Below are positions 46,542-55,996 of a DNA stretch of 64,000 nucleotides, in pieces. Below the pieces are notes generated by a model. It had not been told where the DNA came from. It saw only the letters and a program-made list of their open reading frames with translations, and searched no databases. Made by a program: the position numbers and the translations under genes. The DNA is from Brachyspira hampsonii. GTDB lineage: Bacteria; Spirochaetota; Brachyspiria; Brachyspirales; Brachyspiraceae. Every line of letters begins with the position of its first letter. Position 1 is the first letter of the stretch. The DNA lies in NCBI RefSeq assembly GCF_001746205.1, contig NZ_MDCO01000009.1, positions 426,545 to 490,544 of the forward strand, read 5' to 3'.

Positions 46542-46808
46542 ATGTCATCTATTAAACCATTAGCAGATAGAGTACTTCTAAAAGTATTAGAACAAGAAGA
46601 AAAAACTTCAAGCGGAATACTTCTTCCAGATACAGCTAAAGAAAAAACTCAGAAAGCAGAAGTTATAGAAGTAGGCGACAGCGAAGATATAAAAGTAAAA
46701 AAAGGCGATATAGTTATATATGATAAATATGCTGGTATTCAAATAAAAGAAGGCGATACAGAATATTTAATAGTAAAAAATGAAGAGATAGTTGCTCTTA
46801 TAAAATAA
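46542..46808 (+). CDS. groES: Co-chaperonin GroES
   Basis: 88 residues. IKPLADRVLLKVLEQEEKT opening, the mobile loop SGILLPDTAKEK (~25-36) and VGDSEDIKVKKGDIVIYDKYAG. It forms the seven-subunit lid of GroEL. groEL is not downstream; a terminator follows. RBS AAGGAGA. Confidence 0.96.
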   Translation: MSSIKPLADRVLLKVLEQEEKTSSGILLPDTAKEKTQKAEVIEVGDSEDIKVKKGDIVIYDKYAGIQIKEGDTEYLIVKNEEIVALIK

Positions 46809-46832
46809 TTAATAGCTATACAAATAAAAAAT

Positions 46833-46872
46833 AAAGAACACTAATCTTTAAAAAAGATAGTGTTCTTTTTTT
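46833..46872 (+). terminator. Terminator after groES
   Basis: Stem AAAGAACACT / AGTGTTCTTT with an inner ATCTT / AAGAT and a T-run. Confidence 0.88.
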
Positions 46873-47040
46873 ACGATTATTATTTTTGGTAGTTATTATT
46901 ATTGTTAATAAAACTTTTTCGTATCATAAAGAATTAATAAGGTTAAATAATATAAAAAATTATATTATTTAATTTTATTAATTTGTTCGATAATTAATAA
47001 CAATCATTAATTTCATTTCTTTATCAGGAGATTTTTATAA

Positions 47041-48270
47041 ATGCTAAAATATTTAATAATATTTCTTGCAATATTAAATGCAGTGTATGCTCAAAATAAT
47101 ACAACTAATAAAGATCCTGAGTATAAATTTACTTATGAAAAAGAAAATAATTTTATCATATATAAAGAATCGAATGAAACTAATGAATCAAATGAAACAA
47201 ATACACAAAATGAAATATCTATAATGCTTGAAAGAAGAGGATTTCCTCTTGTTAATAGATTAGTTAGATTCACATCATTGAACCCTGATGTGTTTGATTT
47301 TGAAATAGATGAGGATCAAAAAGAAGAAATACTTTTAAAAGAAATAGATGAAAATGCAGATACACAATTAAATACAAATGAAGCAGTTAATATGTATACT
47401 AATATATATGTTGTTCCTACCGATGAAAATGGAATAGCAAAAGCTAAATTAAATTTAAAAAATCCTGGAAATGGTATTGTACTTATGCATATACTTTATG
47501 TAGGTTCAACAGGAAATACTAATATATCCTATGAAGAATATGCCTATATAAATATAAAAGAAGAAAAAGAAAATAGAATATCTTCAAAATTATTAATCGG
47601 AGATACTGATGATTTAAATATTAAAAGTTCAATATTAATAACATCAACTTTATTTCCGTCTCTGTTCTTGGTATCTATAGCATTAATATTTATAAGCTAC
47701 TTTAAGCATATATATGAAGAATATAGAAACAGTAAATCAAAAATTATAATATATACTTTTTTTGGATTTGCCTCTATTAAAAAGAATTTTACCCTCATGA
47801 TATTGATAATATTGACAGAATTATTAATATCAGCTTGTTTTCTGCTTTTAGACAGTTATATCTTTTCTGTTATACTTATAGTATTTTTTATAGCAGGATT
47901 TTTAATGAAAAGAGAAAAAATATATGCTATAGCATTTTTTATTCTGGCATGTATTTCAACAATATACTTATATCTTGAAACATTTGCCATTCATATTGGC
48001 AGTGAATATATATTTAACAATACAGTTATGGGCAATCCTATATTTGTATTCTTTTTCTTTTTAATACTTACTGCTTTAGCAGGAGGAATATATATACCTA
48101 TATGTATATTGATATTATATCAAACTGTATTTGTTATGAGTAATTTATCTTTAATAACAGCTTTGATAGGAATATTTATATCTTCTATTTTTTATATTGT
48201 TACAGTAAAAAAAGATATACCATGTCTATACAGGCTTAATTTATTGAAGATAAAAGATAATAATAGGTAA
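47041..48270 (+). CDS. Membrane protein of unknown function
   Basis: 409 residues. Signal peptide 1-17 (MLKYLIIFLAILNAVYA), an extracytoplasmic region to ~190 with a short ESNETNESNETN repeat and an Ig-like FPLVNRLVRFTS ... TDENGIAKAKLNLKNPGNGIV section, then about six membrane spans from ~198 to ~395. I do not recognise the family. The extracytoplasmic part could be a bacterial Ig-like or invasin-type fold, but this is inference. RBS AGGAG lies 8 bases before the ATG, and the next gene begins 8 bases after the stop. Confidence 0.7.
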   Translation: MLKYLIIFLAILNAVYAQNNTTNKDPEYKFTYEKENNFIIYKESNETNESNETNTQNEISIMLERRGFPLVNRLVRFTSLNPDVFDFEIDEDQKEEILLKEIDENADTQLNTNEAVNMYTNIYVVPTDENGIAKAKLNLKNPGNGIVLMHILYVGSTGNTNISYEEYAYINIKEEKENRISSKLLIGDTDDLNIKSSILITSTLFPSLFLVSIALIFISYFKHIYEEYRNSKSKIIIYTFFGFASIKKNFTLMILIILTELLISACFLLLDSYIFSVILIVFFIAGFLMKREKIYAIAFFILACISTIYLYLETFAIHIGSEYIFNNTVMGNPIFVFFFFLILTALAGGIYIPICILILYQTVFVMSNLSLITALIGIFISSIFYIVTVKKDIPCLYRLNLLKIKDNNR

Positions 48271-48278
48271 TAATATAT

Positions 48279-48557
48279 ATGATTTTTGATTTATTAAGAG
48301 ATTTAGAACTGCTTTTATCTGATATAGTTTTCAGCGGTATAAACAATATAGATTACAGCACTATAGAAAAAATAGAAGTTTTAGCAAAAAAATTTGAAAA
48401 AATTTCTATGGAAAATATGAAAAATTTACTAATAGAATTCATAGATTCATTAAAAAAATATAAAACAGAAAAAGATAAAAAAACAAATATTAAGGAAGTA
48501 TCGGATAATATTACTAAAATAGAATTTTATATAAGAAATTCTTTATCTTATGAATAA
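48279..48557 (+). CDS. Small protein of unknown function
   Basis: 92 residues, mostly helical and Lys/Glu/Ile-rich, no membrane span or signal. It begins 8 bases after the membrane-protein gene, so is probably cotranscribed. Not recognised. Confidence 0.6.
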   Translation: MIFDLLRDLELLLSDIVFSGINNIDYSTIEKIEVLAKKFEKISMENMKNLLIEFIDSLKKYKTEKDKKTNIKEVSDNITKIEFYIRNSLSYE

Positions 48558-48564
48558 ACTTATT

Positions 48565-49053
48565 TTATCTTTTTATATATCTTTCCATTTCTCTATCTAA
48601 AGTTTTTCTTTTTAGGGTCTCTCTTTTATCATGAAGTTTTTTACCTCTTGCCAAAGCTAATTCCACTTTAACTTTTCCTCTTGAGAAATACAAGCTAACC
48701 GGAATTAAAGTAAGTCCTTGTTCCTTTATTTTTCCGTATAATCTCCTTAATTCCCTTTTTTTCATCAAGAGTTTTCTTTCTCTTAAAGGTTCATGATTAT
48801 TTCTATTTCCGAAATGGTAAGGCGATATATGCATATTAACTATAAAAAGCTCTCCATTTTTTTTAAAAGAAGCATAACTGTCAGCCATATTAACACTTCT
48901 TTCTCTAAGAGATTTTACTTCTGTACCAAGCAAAACAATTCCCGCCTCAAATTTCTCTATAAACTCGTAATTGAATAGAGCCTTTTTATTTTTTACTATC
49001 TCCCCAGATGAAATAGCATTACTGCCTGATTTTTTATCCTTTTTACTAGCCAT
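48565..49053 (-). CDS. smpB: SsrA-binding protein
   Basis: 162 residues. KNKKALFNYEFIEKFEAGIVLLGTEVKSLRE and SYASFKKNGELFIVNMHISPY are highly conserved, and the basic tail KKLHDKRETLKRKTLDREMERYIKR inserts into the decoding centre. It works with tmRNA to rescue stalled ribosomes. The N-terminus is ~15 residues longer than usual. tmRNA itself is not seen here. Confidence 0.96.
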   Translation of the reverse strand: MASKKDKKSGSNAISSGEIVKNKKALFNYEFIEKFEAGIVLLGTEVKSLRERSVNMADSYASFKKNGELFIVNMHISPYHFGNRNNHEPLRERKLLMKKRELRRLYGKIKEQGLTLIPVSLYFSRGKVKVELALARGKKLHDKRETLKRKTLDREMERYIKR

Positions 49054-49125
49054 AATACATCACCATATTTAAGTATATAGATTATACTAGAATTAATCAA
49101 TTTGTCAATTCTAAAGTTTAAAGTA

Positions 49126-49157
49126 AAAAATAGGAGGTATTAAATTACCCCCTATTA
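49126..49157 (-). terminator. Terminator after the DUF305 gene
   Basis: Minus-strand stem ATAGGGGGTA / TACCTCCTAT, then T-run. Confidence 0.88.
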
Positions 49158-49171
49158 TAAAAAAGTAAATA

Positions 49172-49819
49172 TTAATAATTATTTAACATATTATTCATAT
49201 CGTTTATCTCTTTTTCTTGTGCTGTTACTATCCTATTTGCAATTTCTTTTATTTTATCATCTTTAGTATATTCTAGTATCTTCTTTGAAACATCAACAGC
49301 CGCCTGATGATGAGGTATCATACCCTTTAAGAAATCTATGTCATTATCTCCTGCAGCTTTAATAGAAGACATATCCTTCATCATATTATTCATAATCTTC
49401 TCCATTTCATCACCCAGAATAGATGTATCTATATCTTCATAGCTTGTATTTTTATTTTTTAATTCAGTAACTAAATCTGTAAACTCGCTTACTTCTTTTT
49501 CTTGTTCTGCTATTATATTATTAGCCAAAGTTATTAAAGCTTCATTAGTAGTTGTTTCTAATAATTTTTTTGAAGATATAATAGCACCCTGATGATGCGG
49601 AATCATGTTCACTAAAAAATCAGCATCAATATTCTTAGTTTTTTGAAACGGCTGTTCCATCATAGGAGCGTGCATTAAGTCTATAATTTCAGAGCCTTTG
49701 CTATGCATGCTATCCATAGAATGCGATGAATGATTATCTGTATTATCAGAAGTTTTTTGTCCGCATGATATTATAAAAGCAGACATTAAAACAATAAATA
49801 TTGTTATAATTTGTTTCAT
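49172..49819 (-). CDS. DUF305 lipoprotein
   Basis: 215 residues from the ATG at 49819, which has AAAGGA at the right spacing; an ATG 24 bases upstream does not. Lipobox IISC with Cys19, a His/Met-rich linker (SSHSMDSMHSKG) and two DUF305 repeats, each with MIPHHQ (~65 and ~160). DUF305 is a ferritin-like helical domain often found with copper-handling genes; a metal-binding role is likely but unproved. Confidence 0.83.
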   Translation of the reverse strand: MKQIITIFIVLMSAFIISCGQKTSDNTDNHSSHSMDSMHSKGSEIIDLMHAPMMEQPFQKTKNIDADFLVNMIPHHQGAIISSKKLLETTTNEALITLANNIIAEQEKEVSEFTDLVTELKNKNTSYEDIDTSILGDEMEKIMNNMMKDMSSIKAAGDNDIDFLKGMIPHHQAAVDVSKKILEYTKDDKIKEIANRIVTAQEKEINDMNNMLNNY

Positions 49820-49893
49820 TTTATATCCTTTAATTTTATTCAAGTTTAATAACTTGGTAATATAATCAAAGGTAAAAAAATATTTTTTTAATA

Positions 49894-50403
49894 CTAATCA
49901 TCATCAAATATAGGTTTTTGTATTATTGTTATAGTTTTATTTATTTTATCAGAATCTCCAAAATATGCCTTAACAAATGGTATTGAAACTATATTATTAT
50001 TTTCTTTTAATTTAATTTCAAATACATAATTTGAAGGAAGACTGTATACATCTGTTATCTCACCATAAATATTATTGTCAGTATCTATGATTTTATATCC
50101 GATTAATTCACCCTCATAGAAAGTATCATCATCTAATTGAGGCAAATATGAAGAATCTATAAATATATCAAGTCCTATTAATTTTTGAGCCTCTTCTATA
50201 GTATTTATCTCTTTTAATAGGAACACGAAAGATTTATTTTTCTTTTTAACATTTAATAGAGTAAATGTCTGATTATCGATGATAACAGGTGTATCTTTAT
50301 TTAAAATAGGAAGAGAGGTAAAATAACTCTTATCAGAAAAAGCAATTTCTACCTCTCCTTTTAAACCATGTAAACCTGTGATTTTGCCGTAAAAAAAAAT
50401 CAA
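49894..50403 (-). CDS. rimM: Ribosome maturation factor
   Basis: 169 residues from a TTG that overlaps the khpA stop (TTGA). GKITGLHGLKGEVEI, FVFLKE-like FVFLLKEINTIEEAQKLIG, and the PRC-barrel half DTFYEGELIGYKI ... VFEIKL. It binds S19 during 30S assembly. A run of nine A (T on the coding strand) at 50391-50399 lies inside codons 2-5. trmD and rplS, common next genes, are absent. Confidence 0.92.
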   Translation of the reverse strand: MIFFYGKITGLHGLKGEVEIAFSDKSYFTSLPILNKDTPVIIDNQTFTLLNVKKKNKSFVFLLKEINTIEEAQKLIGLDIFIDSSYLPQLDDDTFYEGELIGYKIIDTDNNIYGEITDVYSLPSNYVFEIKLKENNNIVSIPFVKAYFGDSDKINKTITIIQKPIFDDD

Positions 50404-50642
50404 TTGTCAATAATCTCAAGCATTACACGTTTACCACTTTTCATGGAAGCAGCAAAAAGAATAGTACGCAATGCATGAGCAATACGACCTCTTTTACCTA
50501 TAATTTTACCTATGTCGCTTTGGTTCACTTTCAATTCCAGAATCGTACTCTTCTCACCTTCAATAACCTTAACACTCACACCCTCAGGCTCATCCACTAA
50601 CTTTTTAGCCAAATACTCAATAAGCTCTTTTTCTTCCGTCAT
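50400..50642 (-). CDS. khpA: KH-domain RNA-binding protein
   Basis: 80 residues. One type II KH domain with DIGKIIGKRGRIAHALRTIL (GxxG loop GKRG). In other bacteria KhpA works with KhpB/EloR in RNA binding tied to cell elongation. It lies between rpsP and rimM, its usual place. Confidence 0.93.
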   Translation of the reverse strand: MTEEKELIEYLAKKLVDEPEGVSVKVIEGEKSTILELKVNQSDIGKIIGKRGRIAHALRTILFAASMKSGKRVMLEIIDN

Positions 50643-50672
50643 AGCACACTCCTTTATATATTATAGACGTAA

Positions 50673-51032
50673 TTAAGCTTCGCTTTTCTCCTCAGCAGAT
50701 TCAGGCTTAGCTTGTTTACGATGTTTGCGCCTTTTTTCAGGATTTTTCAATGCTCTTTTTTTCTTTCTTTCAAGAGGAGCACCTTTATCTTTTTCCATCA
50801 AGCCTTCTTTAACAAGAATGCTTTTTACCACATAAGTTGGCTGTGCACCATTAGAAAGCCATTTTTTTAAGCCTTCTACATTCAACTTATATAATACATC
50901 TTTAGCTTTAGGGTTAAACCAACCTAGCTCTTCAATAAAACGACCATCGCGTGGGAAACGAGCATCTGCAGCCACTATACGATAATGAGGCTCATGTTTG
51001 CGACCTATACGTTTTAATCTTAATTTTACCAC
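50673..51032 (-). CDS. rpsP: 30S ribosomal protein S16
   Basis: 119 residues. [22 protein letters not shown] opening and [17 protein letters not shown] are unmistakable. The C-terminal ~35 residues are a Lys/Arg-rich then acidic tail, longer than in most S16. Confidence 0.96.
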   Translation of the reverse strand: MVKLRLKRIGRKHEPHYRIVAADARFPRDGRFIEELGWFNPKAKDVLYKLNVEGLKKWLSNGAQPTYVVKSILVKEGLMEKDKGAPLERKKKRALKNPEKRRKHRKQAKPESAEEKSEA

Positions 51033-51054
51033 CTTTCTTTTCCTCCAAGTTTAT

Positions 51055-52410
51055 TTACATTAATTTGTTTAAATCATCTATAGACATACCCATACCCTCT
51101 AGGGACTTTGCGAGCTTATCCATCTTTTTAGTGCTGCCCATCATGTTTTTCATCATAGTAAACTGTTTTATTAACTGATTTACATCATAAACACTTTGAC
51201 CGCTTCCTTTGGATATTCTCATTTTTCTTGAATTATTCAAAGGAAATAGGGCTAATCTTTCTTTTTTAGTCATTGATTGTATAATAGCTTTATACTTTTT
51301 AAATTTTTCTTCTTCACGGCTTAGAAGTTCAGTATCTACATTAGCCATACCCGGAATCATAGATGTCATTTTGCTAAGACCGCCCATTTTAGCAGTAGCT
51401 TCAATTTGTTTTAAGAAATCATTATAATCAAAATTATTTTCTATAACTTTTTGAAGCATTTCCTGAGCTTCTTTTTCACTTATAGCAGCACGGGCTTTTT
51501 CTACTAATTTTACTATATCGCCCATACCAAGTATTTGTCCGGCTACTCTCTTGGCATCAAATACATCAATATCATCTAAATGTTCACCTACTCCGACAAA
51601 CTTAACAGATGAACCGGTAGCATATTTTAGAGATAAGGCTGCACCGCCTCTAACTCCGGAATCAAATTTTGTAAGTATAACACCATTAATTCCAATATTA
51701 TTTTGGAAATTTTTGGCAACATCATAAACACTTTGACCTGCTGTAGAATCCACAACTAATATTTTTTCTGTAACATTAGCAGAGTTTACAACGCGTCTTA
51801 ATTCAAGCATCATTTCTTCATCTATCTCTAGGCGTCCTGCAGTATCAACTAATATCATATTATACTGCTCTTTTTTAGCTATAGAAAGAGCTTTTTTAAG
51901 TATTTTATATGCTTTTTTTTCTTTGGTATCTATATGATAAGGAACACCTACTTCTCTAGCCAAAACTGCAAGCTGCTCCATGGCGGCCGGTCTGTGAACA
52001 TCAAGACCTACAAGCATAACGCGTCTTTTATCTTTATAATATTTAGCTAATTTAGCGGATGTAGTAGTTTTACCAGAACCCTGCAAACCAAATAATAATG
52101 TAATAGTAGTTTTCTCAACAGGCTCTAATTTTAAACCGCTTTCACCCTCACCTATCATATTAACCAATGTATCATGAACATCAGCCACAAATTGATTGGC
52201 AGGATCTACGCCTTCTAATTTTTCTTTGCCTATAGCTCTGTTAGTAGCTTCTTCAAGAAATTTATCAGCAGCTTCTAAGGATACATCAGCAGAAAGTAAG
52301 GCTTCTTTGATAGTTAATAGACTATCTGTTATATCCTTATCTGTAAGGACTTTTTTTCCTTGTATTTTAGAGAATACATTAGATATAGATTTAGTTAAAT
52401 TACCAAACAC
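51055..52410 (-). CDS. ffh: Signal recognition particle protein Ffh
   Basis: 451 residues. N-domain, then G-domain motifs GLQGSGKTTTSAKLA (~107), DVHRPAAMEQL, DTAGRLEIDEEMM and TKFDSGVRGG, then the Met-rich M domain. It targets membrane proteins to FtsY/SecYEG. First gene of ffh-rpsP-khpA-rimM. Confidence 0.97.
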   Translation of the reverse strand: MFGNLTKSISNVFSKIQGKKVLTDKDITDSLLTIKEALLSADVSLEAADKFLEEATNRAIGKEKLEGVDPANQFVADVHDTLVNMIGEGESGLKLEPVEKTTITLLFGLQGSGKTTTSAKLAKYYKDKRRVMLVGLDVHRPAAMEQLAVLAREVGVPYHIDTKEKKAYKILKKALSIAKKEQYNMILVDTAGRLEIDEEMMLELRRVVNSANVTEKILVVDSTAGQSVYDVAKNFQNNIGINGVILTKFDSGVRGGAALSLKYATGSSVKFVGVGEHLDDIDVFDAKRVAGQILGMGDIVKLVEKARAAISEKEAQEMLQKVIENNFDYNDFLKQIEATAKMGGLSKMTSMIPGMANVDTELLSREEEKFKKYKAIIQSMTKKERLALFPLNNSRKMRISKGSGQSVYDVNQLIKQFTMMKNMMGSTKKMDKLAKSLEGMGMSIDDLNKLM

Positions 52411-52537
52411 TAAAAAACAACCTTATAAATATATTAATTCCTAACAATATTATACATAATATATTTTAAAAGTCAATATTTATAAAAAATTATATATAAT
52501 AACGGCATAAATATTCAATACATTTCAAACATTATTA

Positions 52538-53803
52538 TTAATTTAATTTAAGTTTGCTGCTTAAAGCCTTACTTATATCTTTAGTACCGCTAGCTCCTAC
52601 AGATGTTAAGAAGAATTTTTTATTCATCAATTTTTCATCTATAACATCATTAATTAATTGTAAATCTACTTTATCTATTATATTATAAAGCTCATTAAAT
52701 GAGATATATTTAGATGTATATAATTCATGCCTTGCATTTTTATTCATTATAAATTCCGCATTAAATTTACTAAATGCCATAGACCCTTTATAGCTCTCTT
52801 TAGCCTCTTCAAGCTCTTCCTCTGATATTCTTTCATTAACCAATTTTTCTATTTCATAATATATACTTTCTATAGTCTGTGCATATTTATCCAAACTAGT
52901 AGAACCATGTATCTCAAATGTACCGCCGTTTATAAAGCTGGAATTATAACTGTATATATTATAACAAAGTCCCTTATTTTCTCTTATTGATTGAAATAAT
53001 CTTGAATAGGAACTTCCTCCGAATATATCATTAACTATATTCATAGCATATCTTTTTTTATTATCGCATGCATTATATGAAGGTGTTACAAGCGAAAAAT
53101 AAACCTGATTAATTTCCTGTTTTTCTTTAGTTATAGTTTTATAATAAAAAGGAAGATCATCATTAACTGTTCTAGTTCCTTTTTCTAATTTTATTTTTTC
53201 AAGTCTGTCTACTGCATAATTAATATCAAAATCTCCTGCTATAGATATAATTAAATTATTAGAATTAAAATGATCTTTAAAATAAGAATAAATTTTTTCT
53301 CTGCTTATTTTTTTTATATTATTAATATTTCCTCCTATAGGAAAACTCATAGAAGTGCCTTTATAAGCAGCAGCAAAAAATTGATTGGCTGATATTTCTT
53401 CAGGAGTATCATTTGACATTTTAAGCTCTTCAATTATAACTTTTTTTTCTCTGTTTATATCATCTTCTCTGAAAGCAGAATAAAGCATAATATTTTCCAA
53501 AGTATCAACTGCTCTGTCAAAATATTTAGATATTATATTGATATAAAAAGAAGTTAAATGTCTTGAAGTAAAAGCATTGAATATACCGCCAACCCCTTCT
53601 ATATTTCTAATAAGTTCTTTTGCACTAATTTTATCAGTGCCTTTAAAAAGCATATGCTCTATAAAATGAGTATATCCGTTTTCTTCTTTTTTTTCATTGG
53701 CGCTGCCTGTTAAAAATATAAAGCCTATAGAAACAGTATCAAGCATCGGCATTTTTTCTAAAACAACTCTTGTACCATTTTTTAATGTTAATCTTTTTAC
53801 CAT
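52538..53803 (-). CDS. M16-family zinc peptidase
   Basis: 421 residues. Inverted zinc motif HFIEH (His46, Glu49, His50) with a distal Glu near 126 (IIEELKM), and the second-half signatures ALNIVN-like YAMNIVNDIFGGSSYSRLFQ and IREN. It is the processing-peptidase/PqqL-like group; the substrate is unknown. Length fits a single-chain M16B enzyme. Confidence 0.9.
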   Translation of the reverse strand: MVKRLTLKNGTRVVLEKMPMLDTVSIGFIFLTGSANEKKEENGYTHFIEHMLFKGTDKISAKELIRNIEGVGGIFNAFTSRHLTSFYINIISKYFDRAVDTLENIMLYSAFREDDINREKKVIIEELKMSNDTPEEISANQFFAAAYKGTSMSFPIGGNINNIKKISREKIYSYFKDHFNSNNLIISIAGDFDINYAVDRLEKIKLEKGTRTVNDDLPFYYKTITKEKQEINQVYFSLVTPSYNACDNKKRYAMNIVNDIFGGSSYSRLFQSIRENKGLCYNIYSYNSSFINGGTFEIHGSTSLDKYAQTIESIYYEIEKLVNERISEEELEEAKESYKGSMAFSKFNAEFIMNKNARHELYTSKYISFNELYNIIDKVDLQLINDVIDEKLMNKKFFLTSVGASGTKDISKALSSKLKLN

Positions 53804-53882
53804 AGTTTTTCCATAAATATTTTTTATACTAATAATTATATATTAATTTTATTATTTTTTATAGTGTAATGAATGAGATTTT

Positions 53883-53925
53883 TTATATAAAAAAACCCTA
53901 TTTAAATTAATAAACAGGGTTTAAG
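53883..53925 (-). terminator. Terminator after the decarboxylase operon
   Basis: Stem AAACCCT / AGGGTTT with a T-run on the minus strand. Confidence 0.82.
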
Positions 53926-53956
53926 TATTATATATAATCATTAAATTTATTTTTAA

Positions 53957-55090
53957 TTAATGGAAGAATGTAAGAAGTATACCCATAACAATAGCACCGG
54001 ATATTATGCCTGAAATATTAACAGCCATTGCATGAAGAAGCAGACAGTTAGATGAACTATTTTCCTGTCCGTAAACATGTGCTCCCCAAGCAGGAATAGG
54101 AAAAGCACTTAAACCTGCAGAACCTATTATAGGATTAACTTTACCGCCTGATAATATATTAATAACTTTCGCAGCAATTATACCTATTGTAGTGCTTAAT
54201 ATCAATGACAATAATCCGAAAGCAAATATCATCACTGTATTTAATGTCATAAAATATTCAGCTGAAGCAGAAGAACCTATTGCTATTCCTATAAGCATAG
54301 TAAGTATTCCTGTTAAAGATTTTTGCAAATTAACTGAGAAATTTTTTATAATATCTGATTCTCTCAAAATACTTCCGAATAAAAGAGCAGCTATAAGAGG
54401 AAATGAGTTTGCCAAGAATATTCCGCAAAGCCCCATAGCAATAACTGCAAATATAATTTTCTCTCCTCTTGAAACATGTCTCAAATAATTCATAGGAATT
54501 TTTCTTTCTTTTGCAGTAGTCAAAACTTTTGTAAGTCCTGATTGAAGCAAAGGAAGAAGCTCCATATAAAGATAAGCAGCCATAACAATAGCAGCAAAAT
54601 ATTTAGGCTCTGTAATTAGAGAAGTCATATACATAGCCAAAGACCCGTCAGCAGCACCTATAATTGAAGCAGCAGCAGATAAACCTTCTCCTAAATTCAA
54701 AGAACTCATAATATAAAATACTATAAGTATGCCAATCTGAGAACTAGCACCTATAAAGAAATTTTTAGGATCTGCAAGTACAAGTCCTAAATCTATCATA
54801 GTACCAACCGCAAAAAATACCAATACAGGATACACGCCGCTGTCTGCACCGCTATGAATTAAACCCAAAAAACCATTTACTACATCTTCTGTCATTTTAG
54901 GAAGCGGCATATTAGCAGCTAATATTGCAACTCCCATAGGAAGAAGAAGCAGAGGTTTTTTCTTATAATATATAGACATATATATAAGATATGCTCCTAA
55001 AAGCATCATTATAACTTGGGCTAAAGTCGGCGGATAAAAACCTGTAAATAAATTGTTAAAATCCAAACCTAAAGCATTATTCATATTCAC
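53957..55090 (-). CDS. mmdB: Na+-translocating decarboxylase, beta (membrane) subunit
   Basis: 377 residues with about ten membrane spans. Family motifs include LGLVLADPKNFFIGASSQIGI (the Asp-containing Na+ site region), GAADGSLAMYMTSL and the terminal GSAGLSAFPIPAWGAHVYGQE. It couples decarboxylation of the carboxybiotin carrier to Na+ export. Last gene of mmdA-D-C-B. Oxaloacetate and glutaconyl-CoA decarboxylases use the same subunit, so the substrate is set by the alpha subunit. Confidence 0.9.
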   Translation of the reverse strand: MNMNNALGLDFNNLFTGFYPPTLAQVIMMLLGAYLIYMSIYYKKKPLLLLPMGVAILAANMPLPKMTEDVVNGFLGLIHSGADSGVYPVLVFFAVGTMIDLGLVLADPKNFFIGASSQIGILIVFYIMSSLNLGEGLSAAASIIGAADGSLAMYMTSLITEPKYFAAIVMAAYLYMELLPLLQSGLTKVLTTAKERKIPMNYLRHVSRGEKIIFAVIAMGLCGIFLANSFPLIAALLFGSILRESDIIKNFSVNLQKSLTGILTMLIGIAIGSSASAEYFMTLNTVMIFAFGLLSLILSTTIGIIAAKVINILSGGKVNPIIGSAGLSAFPIPAWGAHVYGQENSSSNCLLLHAMAVNISGIISGAIVMGILLTFFH

Positions 55091-55099
55091 CCCTTTATA

Positions 55100-55507
55100 T
55101 TACTTAATTTGTAATATAACCTGACCCTCTACAACTGAAGAACCCTTTTCAACATGTATAGACTTCACCTCTCCTGAAGCAGGAGCTGTAATTTCATTTT
55201 CCATTTTCATAGCCTCTAATATAGCTACAACCTGACCTTCATTAATTTTATCTCCTACCGCAACATTAAATGATACTATAGTACCAGGCATAGGAGCTTT
55301 TATTGATATAGCATTTTCATCTATAGGAGCAGAAGCTGCTGAAACTGTCGGAGCTGATGCCGGTTTTGATTCTGAAACAGGTTTTGATGTATTTACCGGG
55401 GCATTAACTATAGTAGATACTGTTTTATTTGAAGCTACAGTTCTTATCTCCTCTACTGATACATCATAAGTTTTTCCATTAACTGTGATTTTATATTGCT
55501 TAGTCAT
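55100..55507 (-). CDS. mmdC: Biotin carrier subunit of the decarboxylase
   Basis: 135 residues from the ATG at 55507, which has GGAG at the right spacing; the GTG 15 bases upstream overlaps that RBS. An N-terminal part, a Pro/Ala/Ser-rich hinge (NTSKPVSESKPASAPTV) and a C-terminal biotinyl domain with AMKMEN; the biotinylated lysine is Lys101 in this numbering. It is the target of BirA. It ends 9 bases before the beta subunit. Confidence 0.93.
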   Translation of the reverse strand: MTKQYKITVNGKTYDVSVEEIRTVASNKTVSTIVNAPVNTSKPVSESKPASAPTVSAASAPIDENAISIKAPMPGTIVSFNVAVGDKINEGQVVAILEAMKMENEITAPASGEVKSIHVEKGSSVVEGQVILQIK

Positions 55508-55644
55508 AATATTATTCTCCACAAAATGTTTTTATATTTTATAATATTCTAATCTATAACAACTTTAGTTATAAGACTATCAATCTTTTATTAATAAAAA
55601 TATAAAGCTTTTTTAAGCTAACTATTTTTTATATTAATAAATTA

Positions 55645-55965
55645 TCATTTTAATTTATTTACTCTGTCAACCATTCCCCATATAGGAGTTTTAGACTCTT
55701 TAATAGATGTAATAATAAATTTATTATTAGACATACCTGTATAAACTGATATTGAAGCGGTTAACACTGCTGCAAGTTCAGTATCATCTATTAAATCCTC
55801 TTCTTTAGTTTTACTTTCCTCTACTACCTTTATAATTTCTTCTTCTTTCTTTATATTCCTAGTTTTGAAAATCATTCCCAAAACTAAAGACAATATATAA
55901 AAAACTAAAGCAACTATAAAAACAGACATTATACCGAATATTGTAATAGCTGCATTATGTTCCAT
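55645..55965 (-). CDS. mmdD: OadG/MmdD-type small membrane subunit
   Basis: 106 residues. One span (~10-32), a charged Glu/Lys linker, then DTELAAVLTASISVYTG, and a C-terminal IWGMVDRVNKLK tail. Such gamma/delta subunits join the carboxyltransferase to the membrane part. Located between mmdA and mmdC. Confidence 0.85.
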   Translation of the reverse strand: MEHNAAITIFGIMSVFIVALVFYILSLVLGMIFKTRNIKKEEEIIKVVEESKTKEEDLIDDTELAAVLTASISVYTGMSNNKFIITSIKESKTPIWGMVDRVNKLK

Positions 55966-55996
55966 TTAATTCTCCTTAATTATTTAAAATTAAATT

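Noticed and set aside
46944-46971. 11-bp perfect inverted repeat before the gene at 47041 as an operator
   Set aside because: It is made only of A and T in very AT-rich DNA, so chance is a sufficient explanation.
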